From: an uncultured bacterium
GTDB lineage: Bacteria > Cyanobacteriota > Vampirovibrionia > Gastranaerophilales > Gastranaerophilaceae
Assembly (NCBI GenBank): GCA_949288725.1
Contig: CASELF010000078.1
Location: forward strand, 1-41,126
DNA: 41,126 nt
Direction: 5' to 3'
In this document: positions 8,623 to 17,365 of the stretch, in pieces
Numbering within the stretch: the stretch's first letter is position 1
Layout: every line of letters begins with the position of its first letter
Made by a program: the position numbers and the translations under genes
The notes under the pieces: model-generated
Database searches by the model: none
What the model was told of the DNA's origin: nothing
The model's input: the letters and a program-made list of their open reading frames with translations, nothing else

Positions 8623-8650
8623 ATTCTAGCACGAAAATCTTTCTGTTCAA
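8623..8650 (-). promoter_or_regulatory. Promoter for tRNA-Arg
   Basis: On the minus strand TTGAAC (8645-8650) is followed after 16 bases by TAGAAT (8623-8628) with TGC directly before it. This is an extended -10 promoter ending about 10 bases before the mature tRNA. Confidence 0.65.
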
Positions 8651-8661
8651 GTACTTTTTTG

Positions 8662-8697
8662 AAAAAGGATAACCTTATTTTAAGGTTATCCTTTTTT
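8662..8697. terminator. Bidirectional terminator hairpin downstream of gltX
   Basis: Arms 8664-8677 and 8681-8694 form a perfect 14-pair stem with a three-base loop, with A and T runs outside. It ends gltX transcription on the minus strand just before the tRNA-Arg promoter. Confidence 0.85.
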
Positions 8698-8700
8698 ATT

Positions 8701-10164
8701 TTATTTGATTGCTTTGTTTGCTCTATATAATGAAGTTTCTTTTCCTAGTATATCAAGTATTCCAACCATATCGGCACCTCTTGTTCTCCCTGTTATGGCT
8801 GCTCTGATTGCCCACATAGTTACTTTTGGTTTTACGCCTTTTTCTTTCCATTCGCCACGGAATACTTCCAATTCATGGTGAAGTACATCTTCTGTCCAGT
8901 CCCAATCTTTTGCTTTTGCAACAAAATCTTTTAGTACTTCTTGGGCTGTTTCTGTATCTAATGTGCCTGTTTGTGTTTCAGGCTCAATTTCTACGTCTTT
9001 ACCGAAGAAATAAGGAACTGCATCTGTTATATCTGATAACAGTGTTAATGGTTCTCTTGTTAATTCTACCATTTTGGTATATTGAGCATCTGTTAATTCA
9101 TTCAAATTATATTTTGTTAAATATGGTTTTAACATTTCTTTTAGTTTGTCTATAGGTAACATTTTTATATAATGGCTATTCATCCATTTTAATTTGTCGT
9201 ATTCAAATATTGAATTTGATGAAGAAATTTCGTTAATTCTAAAATCTTGTGCAATTTCATCAACTGATTTAATTTCTTCACCGTCAGAAGGTGCCCAGCC
9301 AAGTAGTGCAACAAAATTTATCAATGCATCTGTCAAATATCCTTGTTTTACAAAGTCTGAAACTGCAGTTGCACCGTGACGTTTTGACAATTTGCTTCTA
9401 TCAGGGGCCAATATCATTCCCAAATGTCCAAATCTTGGAACTTCTAAGCCTAATGCTTCAAAGATTAAAATTTGTTTATATGTATTTGAAATATGATCTT
9501 CACCTCTTATGACATGAGAAATTTTCATTAACGCATCATCAATTACAACTGCGAAATTGTAAGTTGGAGTTCCGTTTGATTTTTGGATTACAAAATCTCC
9601 AAGAAGGTTTGTATCCATATGTAACTTACCTTTTACAAGGTCGTCAAATTCAAGGATTGATGTGTCGTGAAATGCTTTTTGTGCTTTTGCTATATTAAAT
9701 CTTATAGCAGGTTTTCTGCCTTCTGCTCTTAATTTTGCTTTTTCTTCATCTGTAAGATTTTCGCATTTTTTTGAATAAACATAAGGTTTTTTTGCTGCTG
9801 CAGCGGCTTCCTTTTCTTGTTCTAGTTCTTCCGGTGTGCAGAAGCATTCATACGCAAATCCTGAATCCAGTAACTTTTGTACATATTTTGGATAAATATC
9901 AAATCTTTGAGATTGTGTATAAGGTCCATAAGGGCCTCCAACATCAGGACCTTCATCCCAATTTAAGCCTAATGCTTTCAAACTGTCAAAAATATTATCT
10001 ATATATTCTTGAGATGTTCTTTCAGCATCTGTATCTTCAATTCTTAAAATAAATTTTCCGTTATTCTTTTTTGCAAATAAATAGTTAAATAATGCTGTTC
10101 TTGCTGTTCCAATATGTAAGTTACCGCTTGGTGACGGTGCAATTCTTACTCTAACTTCTGCCAT
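8701..10164 (-). CDS. gltX: Glutamyl-tRNA synthetase
   Basis: GltX charges tRNA-Glu with glutamate in the cytosol (in many bacteria also tRNA-Gln, then amidated). Class I signatures are present: PSPSGNLHIGTARTALFNYL (the HIGH region is HIGT, residues 17-20) and the KMSKS equivalent SKLSKRHG. The sequence FEYDKLKWMNSHYIK after it is typical of GluRS, and the helical C-terminal half is the anticodon-binding cage. The 487 residues match bacterial GluRS. It stands alone, with its own promoter (10203-10231) and a terminator after its stop. Whether it is discriminating cannot be told from sequence. Confidence 0.97.
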   Translation of the reverse strand: MAEVRVRIAPSPSGNLHIGTARTALFNYLFAKKNNGKFILRIEDTDAERTSQEYIDNIFDSLKALGLNWDEGPDVGGPYGPYTQSQRFDIYPKYVQKLLDSGFAYECFCTPEELEQEKEAAAAAKKPYVYSKKCENLTDEEKAKLRAEGRKPAIRFNIAKAQKAFHDTSILEFDDLVKGKLHMDTNLLGDFVIQKSNGTPTYNFAVVIDDALMKISHVIRGEDHISNTYKQILIFEALGLEVPRFGHLGMILAPDRSKLSKRHGATAVSDFVKQGYLTDALINFVALLGWAPSDGEEIKSVDEIAQDFRINEISSSNSIFEYDKLKWMNSHYIKMLPIDKLKEMLKPYLTKYNLNELTDAQYTKMVELTREPLTLLSDITDAVPYFFGKDVEIEPETQTGTLDTETAQEVLKDFVAKAKDWDWTEDVLHHELEVFRGEWKEKGVKPKVTMWAIRAAITGRTRGADMVGILDILGKETSLYRANKAIK

Positions 10165-10202
10165 ATTAATATCCTTCTTTCTTTATATATTTCAGCAAAA
10201 TA

Positions 10203-10231
10203 AGGATATCACAGGGACAATTCTTTTTCAA
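10203..10231 (-). promoter_or_regulatory. Promoter for gltX
   Basis: On the minus strand, TTGAAA (10226-10231) lies 17 bases from TATCCT (10203-10208), which is preceded by TGA. The start codon at 10164 follows about 38 bases later with a GGAT-type ribosome-binding site. Confidence 0.55.
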
Positions 10232-10270
10232 GTTAAGCGGTAAATATTTTTGTTTAATCAATTTTTAAAT

Positions 10271-10302
10271 AAAAAAAGGATGCAATTTCGCATCCTTTTT
10301 TG
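10271..10302 (-). terminator. Terminator after the ferritin gene
   Basis: Arms 10272-10283 and 10290-10301 give a 12-pair stem (core GGATGC/GCATCC) with a six-base loop and flanking A/T runs. It lies 11 bases beyond the ferritin stop on the minus strand. Confidence 0.85.
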
Positions 10303-10312
10303 TGTGTATTTA

Positions 10313-10822
10313 TTACAAAAAGCAAGATTGAGTGTATTCTCTTGATTGCAATTCTCTGTCTATCAAGTATAATGCTGATTTTTCTTCGCCAAAAGCTTTT
10401 AGTTTTGCAATTATTCTTGATACAGAGGCTTCTTCTTCTATTTGCTCTCTCAAGTAATTATCTATAAAGTTTCGAGTAGCAAGATCGCATTCATCTTCTG
10501 TCATTACCGCAACTGAATCCAGTGCTGCCGTAATTGAGCGTTCGTGTTTATAAATTTGGTCGAATACTGCTAGCGGACTTGACATATCAAATGTAGGTGT
10601 CGTAATCTGTGCAAGATGAACTTGTGAATTTCTGCCAAGTATATATTCAAATAAAACCATACCGTGATCAATTTCTTCTTTAGATTGAATTTTTGCCCAG
10701 TTAGAAAAACCGAACAAGCCAATTTCAGAAAAATAAGCCGACATAGAAAGATACAAATAAGCGGAATAAAATTCCTTATTAATTTGTTCATTGAGGATAT
10801 CTCTAACTTTATCACTTATCAT
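10313..10822 (-). CDS. ftnA: Ferritin (non-haem, FtnA type)
   Basis: Ferritin oxidises Fe(II) and stores it in a 24-subunit cytosolic shell. The start is the ATG at 10822 (MISDKVRDILNEQINKEFYS), because AAAGGAG precedes it; upstream in-frame Met codons lack this. The 169-residue protein has the ferroxidase ligands in the usual places: Glu17 (INKEFYSAYLY), Glu50 and His53 (KEEIDHG), and the EQIEEEASV segment in the fourth helix. There is no haem-ligand Met pattern of bacterioferritin. It lies 25 bases downstream of desulfoferrodoxin, so both are probably transcribed together as an iron/superoxide defence pair. Confidence 0.94.
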   Translation of the reverse strand: MISDKVRDILNEQINKEFYSAYLYLSMSAYFSEIGLFGFSNWAKIQSKEEIDHGMVLFEYILGRNSQVHLAQITTPTFDMSSPLAVFDQIYKHERSITAALDSVAVMTEDECDLATRNFIDNYLREQIEEEASVSRIIAKLKAFGEEKSALYLIDRELQSREYTQSCFL

Positions 10823-10847
10823 TATTGCTCCTTTCATAGATTTAATA

Positions 10848-11228
10848 TTATTCCCATAATCCGTGTTTATTACACATTGCAACAACTCTTCCTATCTCAA
10901 AGCATTTTGGAATTTTTATGCTTGGCATTTCATTAGGTTTAAGATAATGTCTTGATATTTTATGATTATCTTTTGAATAAACTTCAATAAATTCAATAAA
11001 ATGTTCCTCTGTCATCGGATGCGGTTTTTCTCCAACTTGAATTTCATTGCAATCCTCGTGTTCTATAATAATTGGAACGTGGTATTCATTTTTTTCGTGT
11101 TCTTTATGTTGAGGAATTATTTTTTCCATAGGTTGAGCACAGCAAACTAATTCACCTGAACCGTTTTTTACAACTTCTACAACATTACCGCAAAGATTAC
11201 ACTTATATAATTCTAATTTTTCTGTCAT
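10848..11228 (-). CDS. dfx: Desulfoferrodoxin (superoxide reductase, 2Fe type)
   Basis: The enzyme reduces superoxide to hydrogen peroxide without making oxygen, and is typical of anaerobes. The start at 11228 (MTEKLELYKC) is chosen for the GAAAGGAG just ahead. The N-terminal desulforedoxin domain has C10, C13, C29 and C30, the four ligands of the FeCys4 centre. The catalytic domain shows H50, H70, H76, C119 and H122 (in HVPIIIE, HPMTEEH and CNKHGLW), the His4-Cys ligand set of centre II. At 126 residues it is full length. The 25-base gap to ferritin implies an operon. Confidence 0.96.
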   Translation of the reverse strand: MTEKLELYKCNLCGNVVEVVKNGSGELVCCAQPMEKIIPQHKEHEKNEYHVPIIIEHEDCNEIQVGEKPHPMTEEHFIEFIEVYSKDNHKISRHYLKPNEMPSIKIPKCFEIGRVVAMCNKHGLWE

Positions 11229-11345
11229 AATTTTGACTCCTTTCAGATAAAAGCATATAACTTGATAAAAAAAGCACATTAGATAAAGGGATAATATTTC
11301 TATACAATACTGGACGAGAAAAAGTTATTATGTTAATATTTATTT

Positions 11346-11606
11346 GTCGTGTTCCACGGGGCGTTGCGAGCCCTTGACCCGAAGCCAATGCGGGGTGCAG
11401 AGCCTGTTGTGAGGGCTTTATGAGTACGTTGAAATCTTATATAATCGTTGATAACAAAGGGTAATATGGCATAAACTTTCGAACCGTGTCAGGGGAGAAA
11501 TCCAGCAGCACTAAGATTGACCTTATGGGTGTGTTACTTTTTGAAGTAGAAAGTATAGGTGGACAATTTATTTGTAAATTTCGATAGACAGTGACACGAC
11601 TTTTTT
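11346..11606 (+). ncRNA. ffs: Signal recognition particle RNA, long form with candidate Alu domain
   Basis: The core of SRP domain IV (the Ffh-binding hairpin) is plain: GTCAGG (11488-11493), a GGA-GAAA-TCC tetraloop hairpin (11494-11503) and AGCAGC (11504-11509). The ends pair: GTCGTGT (11346-11352) is complementary to ACACGAC (11594-11600), followed by six T residues. The RNA is thus about 255 bases, the size of Bacillus/Clostridium-type SRP RNA rather than the roughly 110-base short form. The 5' part folds into nested helices (AGCCCT near 11370 with AGGGCT near 11413, and CCCG with CGGG inside), as expected for an Alu-like domain. It is transcribed opposite to dfx and argS. Confidence 0.85.
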
Positions 11607-11620
11607 ATTGCTATTTTTTT

Positions 11621-11665
11621 ATTAAATAAAAAAACACCTTAATTATTTTAAGGTGTTTTCTATCT
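11621..11665 (-). terminator. Terminator after argS
   Basis: A hairpin with stem AAACACCTTA/TAAGGTGTTT and an AT-rich loop (about 11632-11661) lies between argS and the SRP RNA. On the minus strand it is followed by a long T run. On the plus strand the T run is short, so it mainly serves argS. Confidence 0.75.
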
Positions 11666-11683
11666 ATAATATTTGAACTTGAA

Positions 11684-13423
11684 TTACATTCTCTCAGGTG
11701 CTGTAACTGCCAAAATAGCAAGTGCATTAGCAAGTACGGTTTTGAATGCCAATACTATCATTAATCTTGATTTTGTAAGTTCCAAGTCATCTGTAATAAC
11801 TCTTGTTGAGTTGTAGAATGAATGAAATTCTGCTGCTAATTCTTGAACATAACGACAAATTGTATAAACTTGTCTTGATTCTGCTGAGTTTTTAATTAGA
11901 GATTTAAAATCTTCCAGTTTTAGAATAAGTTTTCTAGCATCAGTAATTGATAATGCTGCAACATTCTTGTCAAAATTAGAAACTAAATCATCAAATTCTT
12001 TTTCTGATAAAACTGCAGGAATTGTTTTTCCTGTTTCAGTATCGATTTTGTCATTTGTTGCATTTCTAATAATAGAGCAAGCTCTTGCATGAGCATATTG
12101 AACATAGAATACCGGATTTTCGTCAGAATTAGTTTTTGCAAGTTCAATATCAAAATCCAAAGTTGTATCAATATTTCTCATAGACATCCAAAATCTTGTT
12201 GCATCAACACCAACTTCGTCAATCAAATCTTCAAGAGTAACCATATTTTTACGTTTGCCCATACGAACTTCGTTACCATTAATTACCAAATTAACAAGTT
12301 GACCAAGAAGAACTTCAAGTTTGTCAGGATTGTAGCCTAGTGCTTCAATAGATGCTTTTACTCTGGCAACATATCCGTGGTGATCTGCACCCCAAATATT
12401 AATCATTCTGTCAAATCCACGTTCTAATTTATCAATGTGATAGGCGATATCTGCTGTTAGGTATGTGTTTGAACCATCTGCTTTTTTGATGACTCTGTCT
12501 TGATCATCACCATAATCTGAAGATTTGAACCATTCAGCGCCGTCTTTTGTGTATATTTTCCCGCTGTCACGAAGTTTCTGAACACATTGTTCAACTTTTC
12601 CTGATTTATGTAATGATAATTCTGAATAAAATCTATCAAATTTTACTCTAAAATTGTCAAGCAAATCACGTTGAACTTTTTCTTCATAATCTTTTGCATA
12701 ATCACACAAAATTTGCAAATCAATTTCATCAACTTTATTAGAAACAGAGTTCATAAGTTCTTTTTTATCAATCAAAAATTGCTTTGCAACAGGGATTAGG
12801 TAATCTCCGGGATAATAATTTTTTCTTTCAATTTCATCTTGCGGAAAATCAATATCTTCACCAAGTTCTTGTTTAATTCTTATAGCAAGAGATCTTCCAA
12901 GTTTTTGGATTTGAGAACCTGCATCATTTATATAAAATTCTTGATAAACTTCGTGTCCATAAAATTTTAACAAATTTGCAAGCGCACTTCCCATAGCAGC
13001 CCAACGACCGTGACCTATGTGGAAAGGTCCTGTCGGGTTTGCTGAAATGTATTCCAAAATAATTTTTTCTTTTTCAATATTTTCAGGTTTTCCAAAATCT
13101 TTACCTTTTTGATAAATTTCTTTTAAAAGGTCTAAAAGTAAAGAATTTCCGGCCTTAAAATTAATAAATCCTCCGATTACTGAATATTCGCAATCTTCTT
13201 TATCAATAAATTCTACAATAGCATTAGCAATCATTGGAGGTGCAATTCTTGCACTTCTAGCAAGAGAAGATACGTTGACTGCCAAATCTCCAAAATCAGG
13301 GTTTTTCGGCTTTTCAACAGGTAATGAACCTTTTGTATATTCGCTCATTTGACCTAATTTCCCTGCTTTTATTGCTTTTTCTATTGCTTTTTCAACTTTA
13401 TCTAAAAAATAATTTCTAAACAT
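11684..13423 (-). CDS. argS: Arginyl-tRNA synthetase
   Basis: ArgS charges tRNA-Arg in the cytosol. The class I HIGH motif occurs in SANPTGPFHIGHGRWAAMG, and YINDAGSQIQKLG follows as in all ArgRS. The second catalytic loop is VRMGKRKNM, a KMSKS variant. The N-terminal Add-1 domain (about residues 1-110) and the C-terminal DALR anticodon domain ending in APERM are both present, giving a full-length 579 residues. It is 39 bases downstream of the phosphohexomutase gene on the same strand, with GAGG ahead of the ATG, so cotranscription is likely. Confidence 0.97.
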   Translation of the reverse strand: MFRNYFLDKVEKAIEKAIKAGKLGQMSEYTKGSLPVEKPKNPDFGDLAVNVSSLARSARIAPPMIANAIVEFIDKEDCEYSVIGGFINFKAGNSLLLDLLKEIYQKGKDFGKPENIEKEKIILEYISANPTGPFHIGHGRWAAMGSALANLLKFYGHEVYQEFYINDAGSQIQKLGRSLAIRIKQELGEDIDFPQDEIERKNYYPGDYLIPVAKQFLIDKKELMNSVSNKVDEIDLQILCDYAKDYEEKVQRDLLDNFRVKFDRFYSELSLHKSGKVEQCVQKLRDSGKIYTKDGAEWFKSSDYGDDQDRVIKKADGSNTYLTADIAYHIDKLERGFDRMINIWGADHHGYVARVKASIEALGYNPDKLEVLLGQLVNLVINGNEVRMGKRKNMVTLEDLIDEVGVDATRFWMSMRNIDTTLDFDIELAKTNSDENPVFYVQYAHARACSIIRNATNDKIDTETGKTIPAVLSEKEFDDLVSNFDKNVAALSITDARKLILKLEDFKSLIKNSAESRQVYTICRYVQELAAEFHSFYNSTRVITDDLELTKSRLMIVLAFKTVLANALAILAVTAPERM

Positions 13424-13462
13424 ACTTACCTCATCTTGTATATAAATTATATTATAAACAGT

Positions 13463-15742
13463 TTAAAAGTTATATTCAGGTATAACAAACGGTTCATTAT
13501 TTGCATCTTTTTCTACGAATGCAAGATAGTCATCCATAGCTTTTGCTTTGCAAGTTTCGTAATCATTTTCAGAAATTAAACTACAATGAAGTTGAGTTCT
13601 GTCTCCTGAATAATTACCTAAAACGGTCGCAAATTTTTCTATATCTGATTTATTCATTCCGCCCCCGTAGGCTTTTGTTTTTGCATCTGTTCCGGATGGT
13701 CTTATTTCAATATATTTATCGCTAAATTCTAAATATGTTCCATCACCTACAAATTTTACTGATTTGAGATTATCAAAGTTCAAACCGTCCTTGTTAAATT
13801 TGTCATTGAGAATTTTCTTGATATCATCCAAAGAAATTTTACCTGCTTTCTTTGCAATTGCAAGGCTTAAATAGAACATATCATTTTTTGTTCTCATTGC
13901 TTCTCCTGCAATTTTTGATTGTTTTAATTTCTCAATATCAGGTTCTGATTCGTTATAATAAGCAATATCAACTCTGGTATCGTATCTTCCGATAATCTTG
14001 TTATCTTCAAAGACTTCATACAAGTATTGAGAAAGTAAAGTATTTTTTTCTGACAAATCAGAAATCAACGCAGATGCCACTATTATTGCTTCTGTAGCAC
14101 TTTTTTCTCTCATCGCAATTGCTTTTCTTCCGTGAAGTGATTCTATTAAATCTTCGCATCCCATAATCATTCCGCCGGATTCTTCCCCGCCAAATAATAA
14201 TCTAGGATTTACTCCAAGATTTATTGAATTTCCGAATATATCATCAATAACGACTTCATCATTTGGGTTGTTTTTCAATTTTAATTCAACTTTTTTCATT
14301 ATATTGGCAATTTCTTTAAAACCAACAGGAACATTAACAACTTTTACGTTATTATTTGCTGCCCATTCATCCCAAGAAAGTGCTGATGCTGTTGTTTTTA
14401 TCATAAATCTAGGGTGATTGTTCCAAAGATTTTCTTTTTTTAACTGTTTTGACCAAAAGTCAAATAACATTAAAAAGGCTTGGTTTGCAGTGAATACTGT
14501 TAAAATCTTTTTATCATCAAGTTTGATATAATCAATACCAAGTTTTTTAAGTGTGTCAATTCTATCAATGCTTTCAGTTTGAGTTATGGTTAATCTGTCA
14601 TGATCAGGGTCTGTGATAAGAACTGCTGTGCCTATCGGATATTGAGCAAGTTTTTTATCATAGTGCATCGTTTCTATTACCGGGAAGTATTTTGTTCCGT
14701 CGGATTTTTTTGCAAGAACTGTTGCATCTACAGAATAATCATAGAATGCTTTTTCACCTGTTGGCGTAGTATCGTATTTCCCGATAGAATGGAAGAAAGG
14801 ATCTTCTTCTGTGTTGAACCATACAAATTTATCATCAATCCCTAATTTCGAAAGAACTCTTGATAGTGTTCTATAAGCAGAGCCTCCAACATTTTCTATC
14901 GCAATTTTAGAGTTAAAGGATTTGATTTTATTAAGGTTAATATCTTTTGCTACGCCTGATTTTAGATATTCAACATACAAATCAACACCATCATTTAAGG
15001 ATTTCATAACTTCTTCATTAATTAAAGGATTGTTTGATGCAGAAAGTTTAATTTCATAACTTCCGTTTTTGTTGACATAGTCAAAAATTTCACGAATTTT
15101 ATCAACAAATTCCATAGATTCTTCAGGTAAATACTGGCTGCCTTGAGAATTTAAGTCTTTTGTTGCGTTTTTAACAGAAATGCCATGACTTGAAGTAATA
15201 TATTCTCCGCCAAGCAAATCAAGTTTGAAAGCCAAAAATGATGCAAGCCAAATAGGAATAGTTTTTCGTCCTTGAGGAACAAGTGTTTGGATTCCTTTTG
15301 CAGCTTGAACTCTTGCTATTGCATCAAGAAACATTGAAGAATTGTATCTAACTTCGCAGCCTGCGACTTTCACAATTTTTTTATTTGGATATTTTTCAGT
15401 CGCAACAAGTGCTTTTGCAAGTGTTGCAAGAATTATTCCGATTAAATTTATAGGAAATCTTGTATCTTGAGGAAATAATATGTTTTGAGGTCCGCGAATA
15501 CCTGCGGTTGAAACTTTTGCTTCTTTTTCGTATCCGGCAAACCATTCTTCCAAATTAAGTCCTTCAGGATTTAATTTCTCATCATAAGGTTTTAGATGTT
15601 CTTTTTTTAATAAAAATGATATTTCCCCTTTATCTTCAATTTTTACTAATTCCATATTTTTTATATAATCCGGGGTTTTGTTATAGCCACTTTTAAATAA
15701 CTCATTTTCTAAAGTATTATTTGATTTTCTGCACTCTTTCAT
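13463..15742 (-). CDS. Large phosphoglucomutase/phosphomannomutase-family protein
   Basis: Alpha-D-phosphohexomutases move phosphate between C1 and C6 of hexoses. Family landmarks are in order: STAGIRG (78-84), the phosphoserine loop as ITSSHGIS (182-189), the metal loop DPDHDR (378-383), the sugar-binding GGEESGG (518-524) and the phosphate-binding RPSGTDAKTK (681-690). The protein has 759 residues, well above the usual 450-600, and the phosphoserine loop lacks the usual Asn-Pro after SH. AAGGAGAGG precedes the start. It probably interconverts glucose phosphates for glycogen or envelope synthesis, but substrate choice cannot be read. argS follows. Confidence 0.88.
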   Translation of the reverse strand: MKECRKSNNTLENELFKSGYNKTPDYIKNMELVKIEDKGEISFLLKKEHLKPYDEKLNPEGLNLEEWFAGYEKEAKVSTAGIRGPQNILFPQDTRFPINLIGIILATLAKALVATEKYPNKKIVKVAGCEVRYNSSMFLDAIARVQAAKGIQTLVPQGRKTIPIWLASFLAFKLDLLGGEYITSSHGISVKNATKDLNSQGSQYLPEESMEFVDKIREIFDYVNKNGSYEIKLSASNNPLINEEVMKSLNDGVDLYVEYLKSGVAKDINLNKIKSFNSKIAIENVGGSAYRTLSRVLSKLGIDDKFVWFNTEEDPFFHSIGKYDTTPTGEKAFYDYSVDATVLAKKSDGTKYFPVIETMHYDKKLAQYPIGTAVLITDPDHDRLTITQTESIDRIDTLKKLGIDYIKLDDKKILTVFTANQAFLMLFDFWSKQLKKENLWNNHPRFMIKTTASALSWDEWAANNNVKVVNVPVGFKEIANIMKKVELKLKNNPNDEVVIDDIFGNSINLGVNPRLLFGGEESGGMIMGCEDLIESLHGRKAIAMREKSATEAIIVASALISDLSEKNTLLSQYLYEVFEDNKIIGRYDTRVDIAYYNESEPDIEKLKQSKIAGEAMRTKNDMFYLSLAIAKKAGKISLDDIKKILNDKFNKDGLNFDNLKSVKFVGDGTYLEFSDKYIEIRPSGTDAKTKAYGGGMNKSDIEKFATVLGNYSGDRTQLHCSLISENDYETCKAKAMDDYLAFVEKDANNEPFVIPEYNF

Positions 15743-15850
15743 AATCCTCTCCTTTTATTATTTATTACAATAATACAATAAAAACAGATTAACAGGTAGA
15801 ATATAAACCTTTTTTATGTATAATATGATTACAGACAATGGAGAGCAAAA

Positions 15851-16540
15851 ATGGCGAAACAAAAAAAACAATATTCCACAAGAAAGGCTTCTCAATTTAA
15901 CAGATGGAGAGCAATGTTTCAGTTTTTAGTTTGTAAAATTGGTTATATGGTGCGTTTAAAACTTGTATATAGAATAGAAGTTCATGGGTTGGAAAATGTG
16001 CCAAAAGATAATAAATATATAATTTGTCCAAATCATTTGTCAACTTTAGATCCGCCTTTAATATGTGCTGTTATGCCAAGGTGTATCGCATTTATGGCGA
16101 AAAAAGAATTATTTGATATTCCATTTTTAAGATGGTGGATAGATTGGCTAGGCGCTTTTTCTGTAAATAGAGAAAGTTTAGGACCTTCTACTGTTAAAAC
16201 CGTTCAAACAATACAGAACAGTGATTGGGTTCTTGGTATGTTCCCACAAGGAACAAGAGGTGTTCCTGGTGAAATCAGAGGAGTAACTAAAGGTTTTGCT
16301 GGTTTGGCAAAATTAACCAAATGTAATATTTTACCTGTTGGTATAATAGGTTCAAATGAAGTTAAAAAACTGCCGTTTTCCGGTAAGATTATTGTTAATA
16401 TTGGAGAAATAATTCCTTACGACAAAAATCCTGAAGTTGTAAAAGAAAAATGGATTGAATCAATTCAACAACTTACGGGTTTCAAATATATAAAAGATGA
16501 ACAATCGCAAAATGAGAAAGTTGAAAAAGGAGCAATGTAG
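15851..16540 (+). CDS. PlsC-type 1-acylglycerol-3-phosphate acyltransferase, copy 1
   Basis: PlsC-family enzymes transfer an acyl chain to lysophosphatidic acid (or a related acceptor) at the inner membrane in phospholipid synthesis. The catalytic motif I is NHLSTLD (His62, Asp67) and motif III is FPQGTRG (131-137), where Gln replaces the usual Glu of FPEGTR. The N-terminus is Lys/Arg-rich with an amphipathic or hydrophobic stretch (MFQFLVCKIGYMVRLKLVY). GGAGAG precedes the ATG, and a TATAAT at 15819-15824 is a likely -10. Two bases separate it from a second acyltransferase gene, so the pair is cotranscribed. Confidence 0.88.
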   Translation: MAKQKKQYSTRKASQFNRWRAMFQFLVCKIGYMVRLKLVYRIEVHGLENVPKDNKYIICPNHLSTLDPPLICAVMPRCIAFMAKKELFDIPFLRWWIDWLGAFSVNRESLGPSTVKTVQTIQNSDWVLGMFPQGTRGVPGEIRGVTKGFAGLAKLTKCNILPVGIIGSNEVKKLPFSGKIIVNIGEIIPYDKNPEVVKEKWIESIQQLTGFKYIKDEQSQNEKVEKGAM

Positions 16541-16542
16541 GA

Positions 16543-17256
16543 ATGAGCAAGGAAGTACGAAATTTCAATAGAAGGTATGCTAAAGAATACAATATTTTCC
16601 GAACAATATTTTATATGAGTTTTTTATACATTGTTGTCTTTGGCTTTTTCAATATTTTCTATAACTACAAAGTTATAGGAAGAGAAAATATTCCTAAAAA
16701 GAAACGAGGTTCTGACAAGTATATATATGCGGCAAATCACGTTTCAATTTTTGACCCTCCAATGGTTGTAATGGGCGCATTAAGACCTATTGCTTTTATG
16801 GCTAAAAAAGAACTTTTTGAACCAACTGAAAAATTAAGTTGGCTGGTCAAAAGACTTGGTGCCTTTGCCGTTGATAGAGTAAAACCAGAAATTGCGACTT
16901 TTAAAACCGTAAAAGATATAATAAGTACCAGTTGGGCTTTGGGTATATTCCCTCAAGGCGGGGTTAGGCCTTACGGAAAATTAGAAGATATTAGAAAAGG
17001 TTTTGTAGCAATTGCCAGAGCCGCTAAGGCAGATATTATTCCTGTTGCTATAGCAGATTGGGATGGTTATCCAAAACTTGTACCTTTTACAAGAAGAAAT
17101 GTAACTATTAAAGTCGGTACTCCTATATCATATCAGTTAAAGGAAGATGAGATAATATATGAATGGTGCAGACAAATTTCAGAACTTGCTAATTATGAAA
17201 ATTGTGCACCTTTGCCTGAATCTATGAAGAATAAGGACTCTGTTGCAATTCAGTAA
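16543..17256 (+). CDS. PlsC-type acyltransferase, copy 2
   Basis: This 237-residue paralogue of the preceding gene has a clear N-terminal membrane segment (FYMSFLYIVVFGFFNIFYNY). Motif I is NHVSIFD (His66, Asp71). Motif III is altered: FPQGGVRP (136-143) has an extra residue between the Gly and Arg compared with FPEGTR. Both copies share IAFMAKKELF after motif I. Two adjacent, different acyltransferases may act on different acceptors or in successive steps; which one is the true PlsC cannot be told. A strong terminator follows. Confidence 0.85.
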   Translation: MSKEVRNFNRRYAKEYNIFRTIFYMSFLYIVVFGFFNIFYNYKVIGRENIPKKKRGSDKYIYAANHVSIFDPPMVVMGALRPIAFMAKKELFEPTEKLSWLVKRLGAFAVDRVKPEIATFKTVKDIISTSWALGIFPQGGVRPYGKLEDIRKGFVAIARAAKADIIPVAIADWDGYPKLVPFTRRNVTIKVGTPISYQLKEDEIIYEWCRQISELANYENCAPLPESMKNKDSVAIQ

Positions 17257-17306
17257 TATATTATAAAGATTATAATTTCAAGATTAAAAATGCAAAATTT
17301 AATATA

Positions 17307-17338
17307 AGAATAAAGCCCCTATCAGGGGCTTTATTTAT
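17307..17338. terminator. Bidirectional terminator between convergent genes
   Basis: Arms 17309-17320 and 17324-17335 form a perfect 12-pair stem (core AAGCCCCT/AGGGGCTT) with a three-base loop. It separates the acyltransferase pair from the minus-strand gene ending at 17366. Confidence 0.9.
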
Positions 17339-17365
17339 TAAAGAAAGGAATTTTTAGTTTTGTTT

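Noticed and set aside
11346..11606. The same RNA considered as tmRNA or 6S RNA
   Set aside because: There is no tRNA-Ala-like end or tag reading frame, and the GTCAGG/AGCAGC hairpin is specific to SRP RNA.
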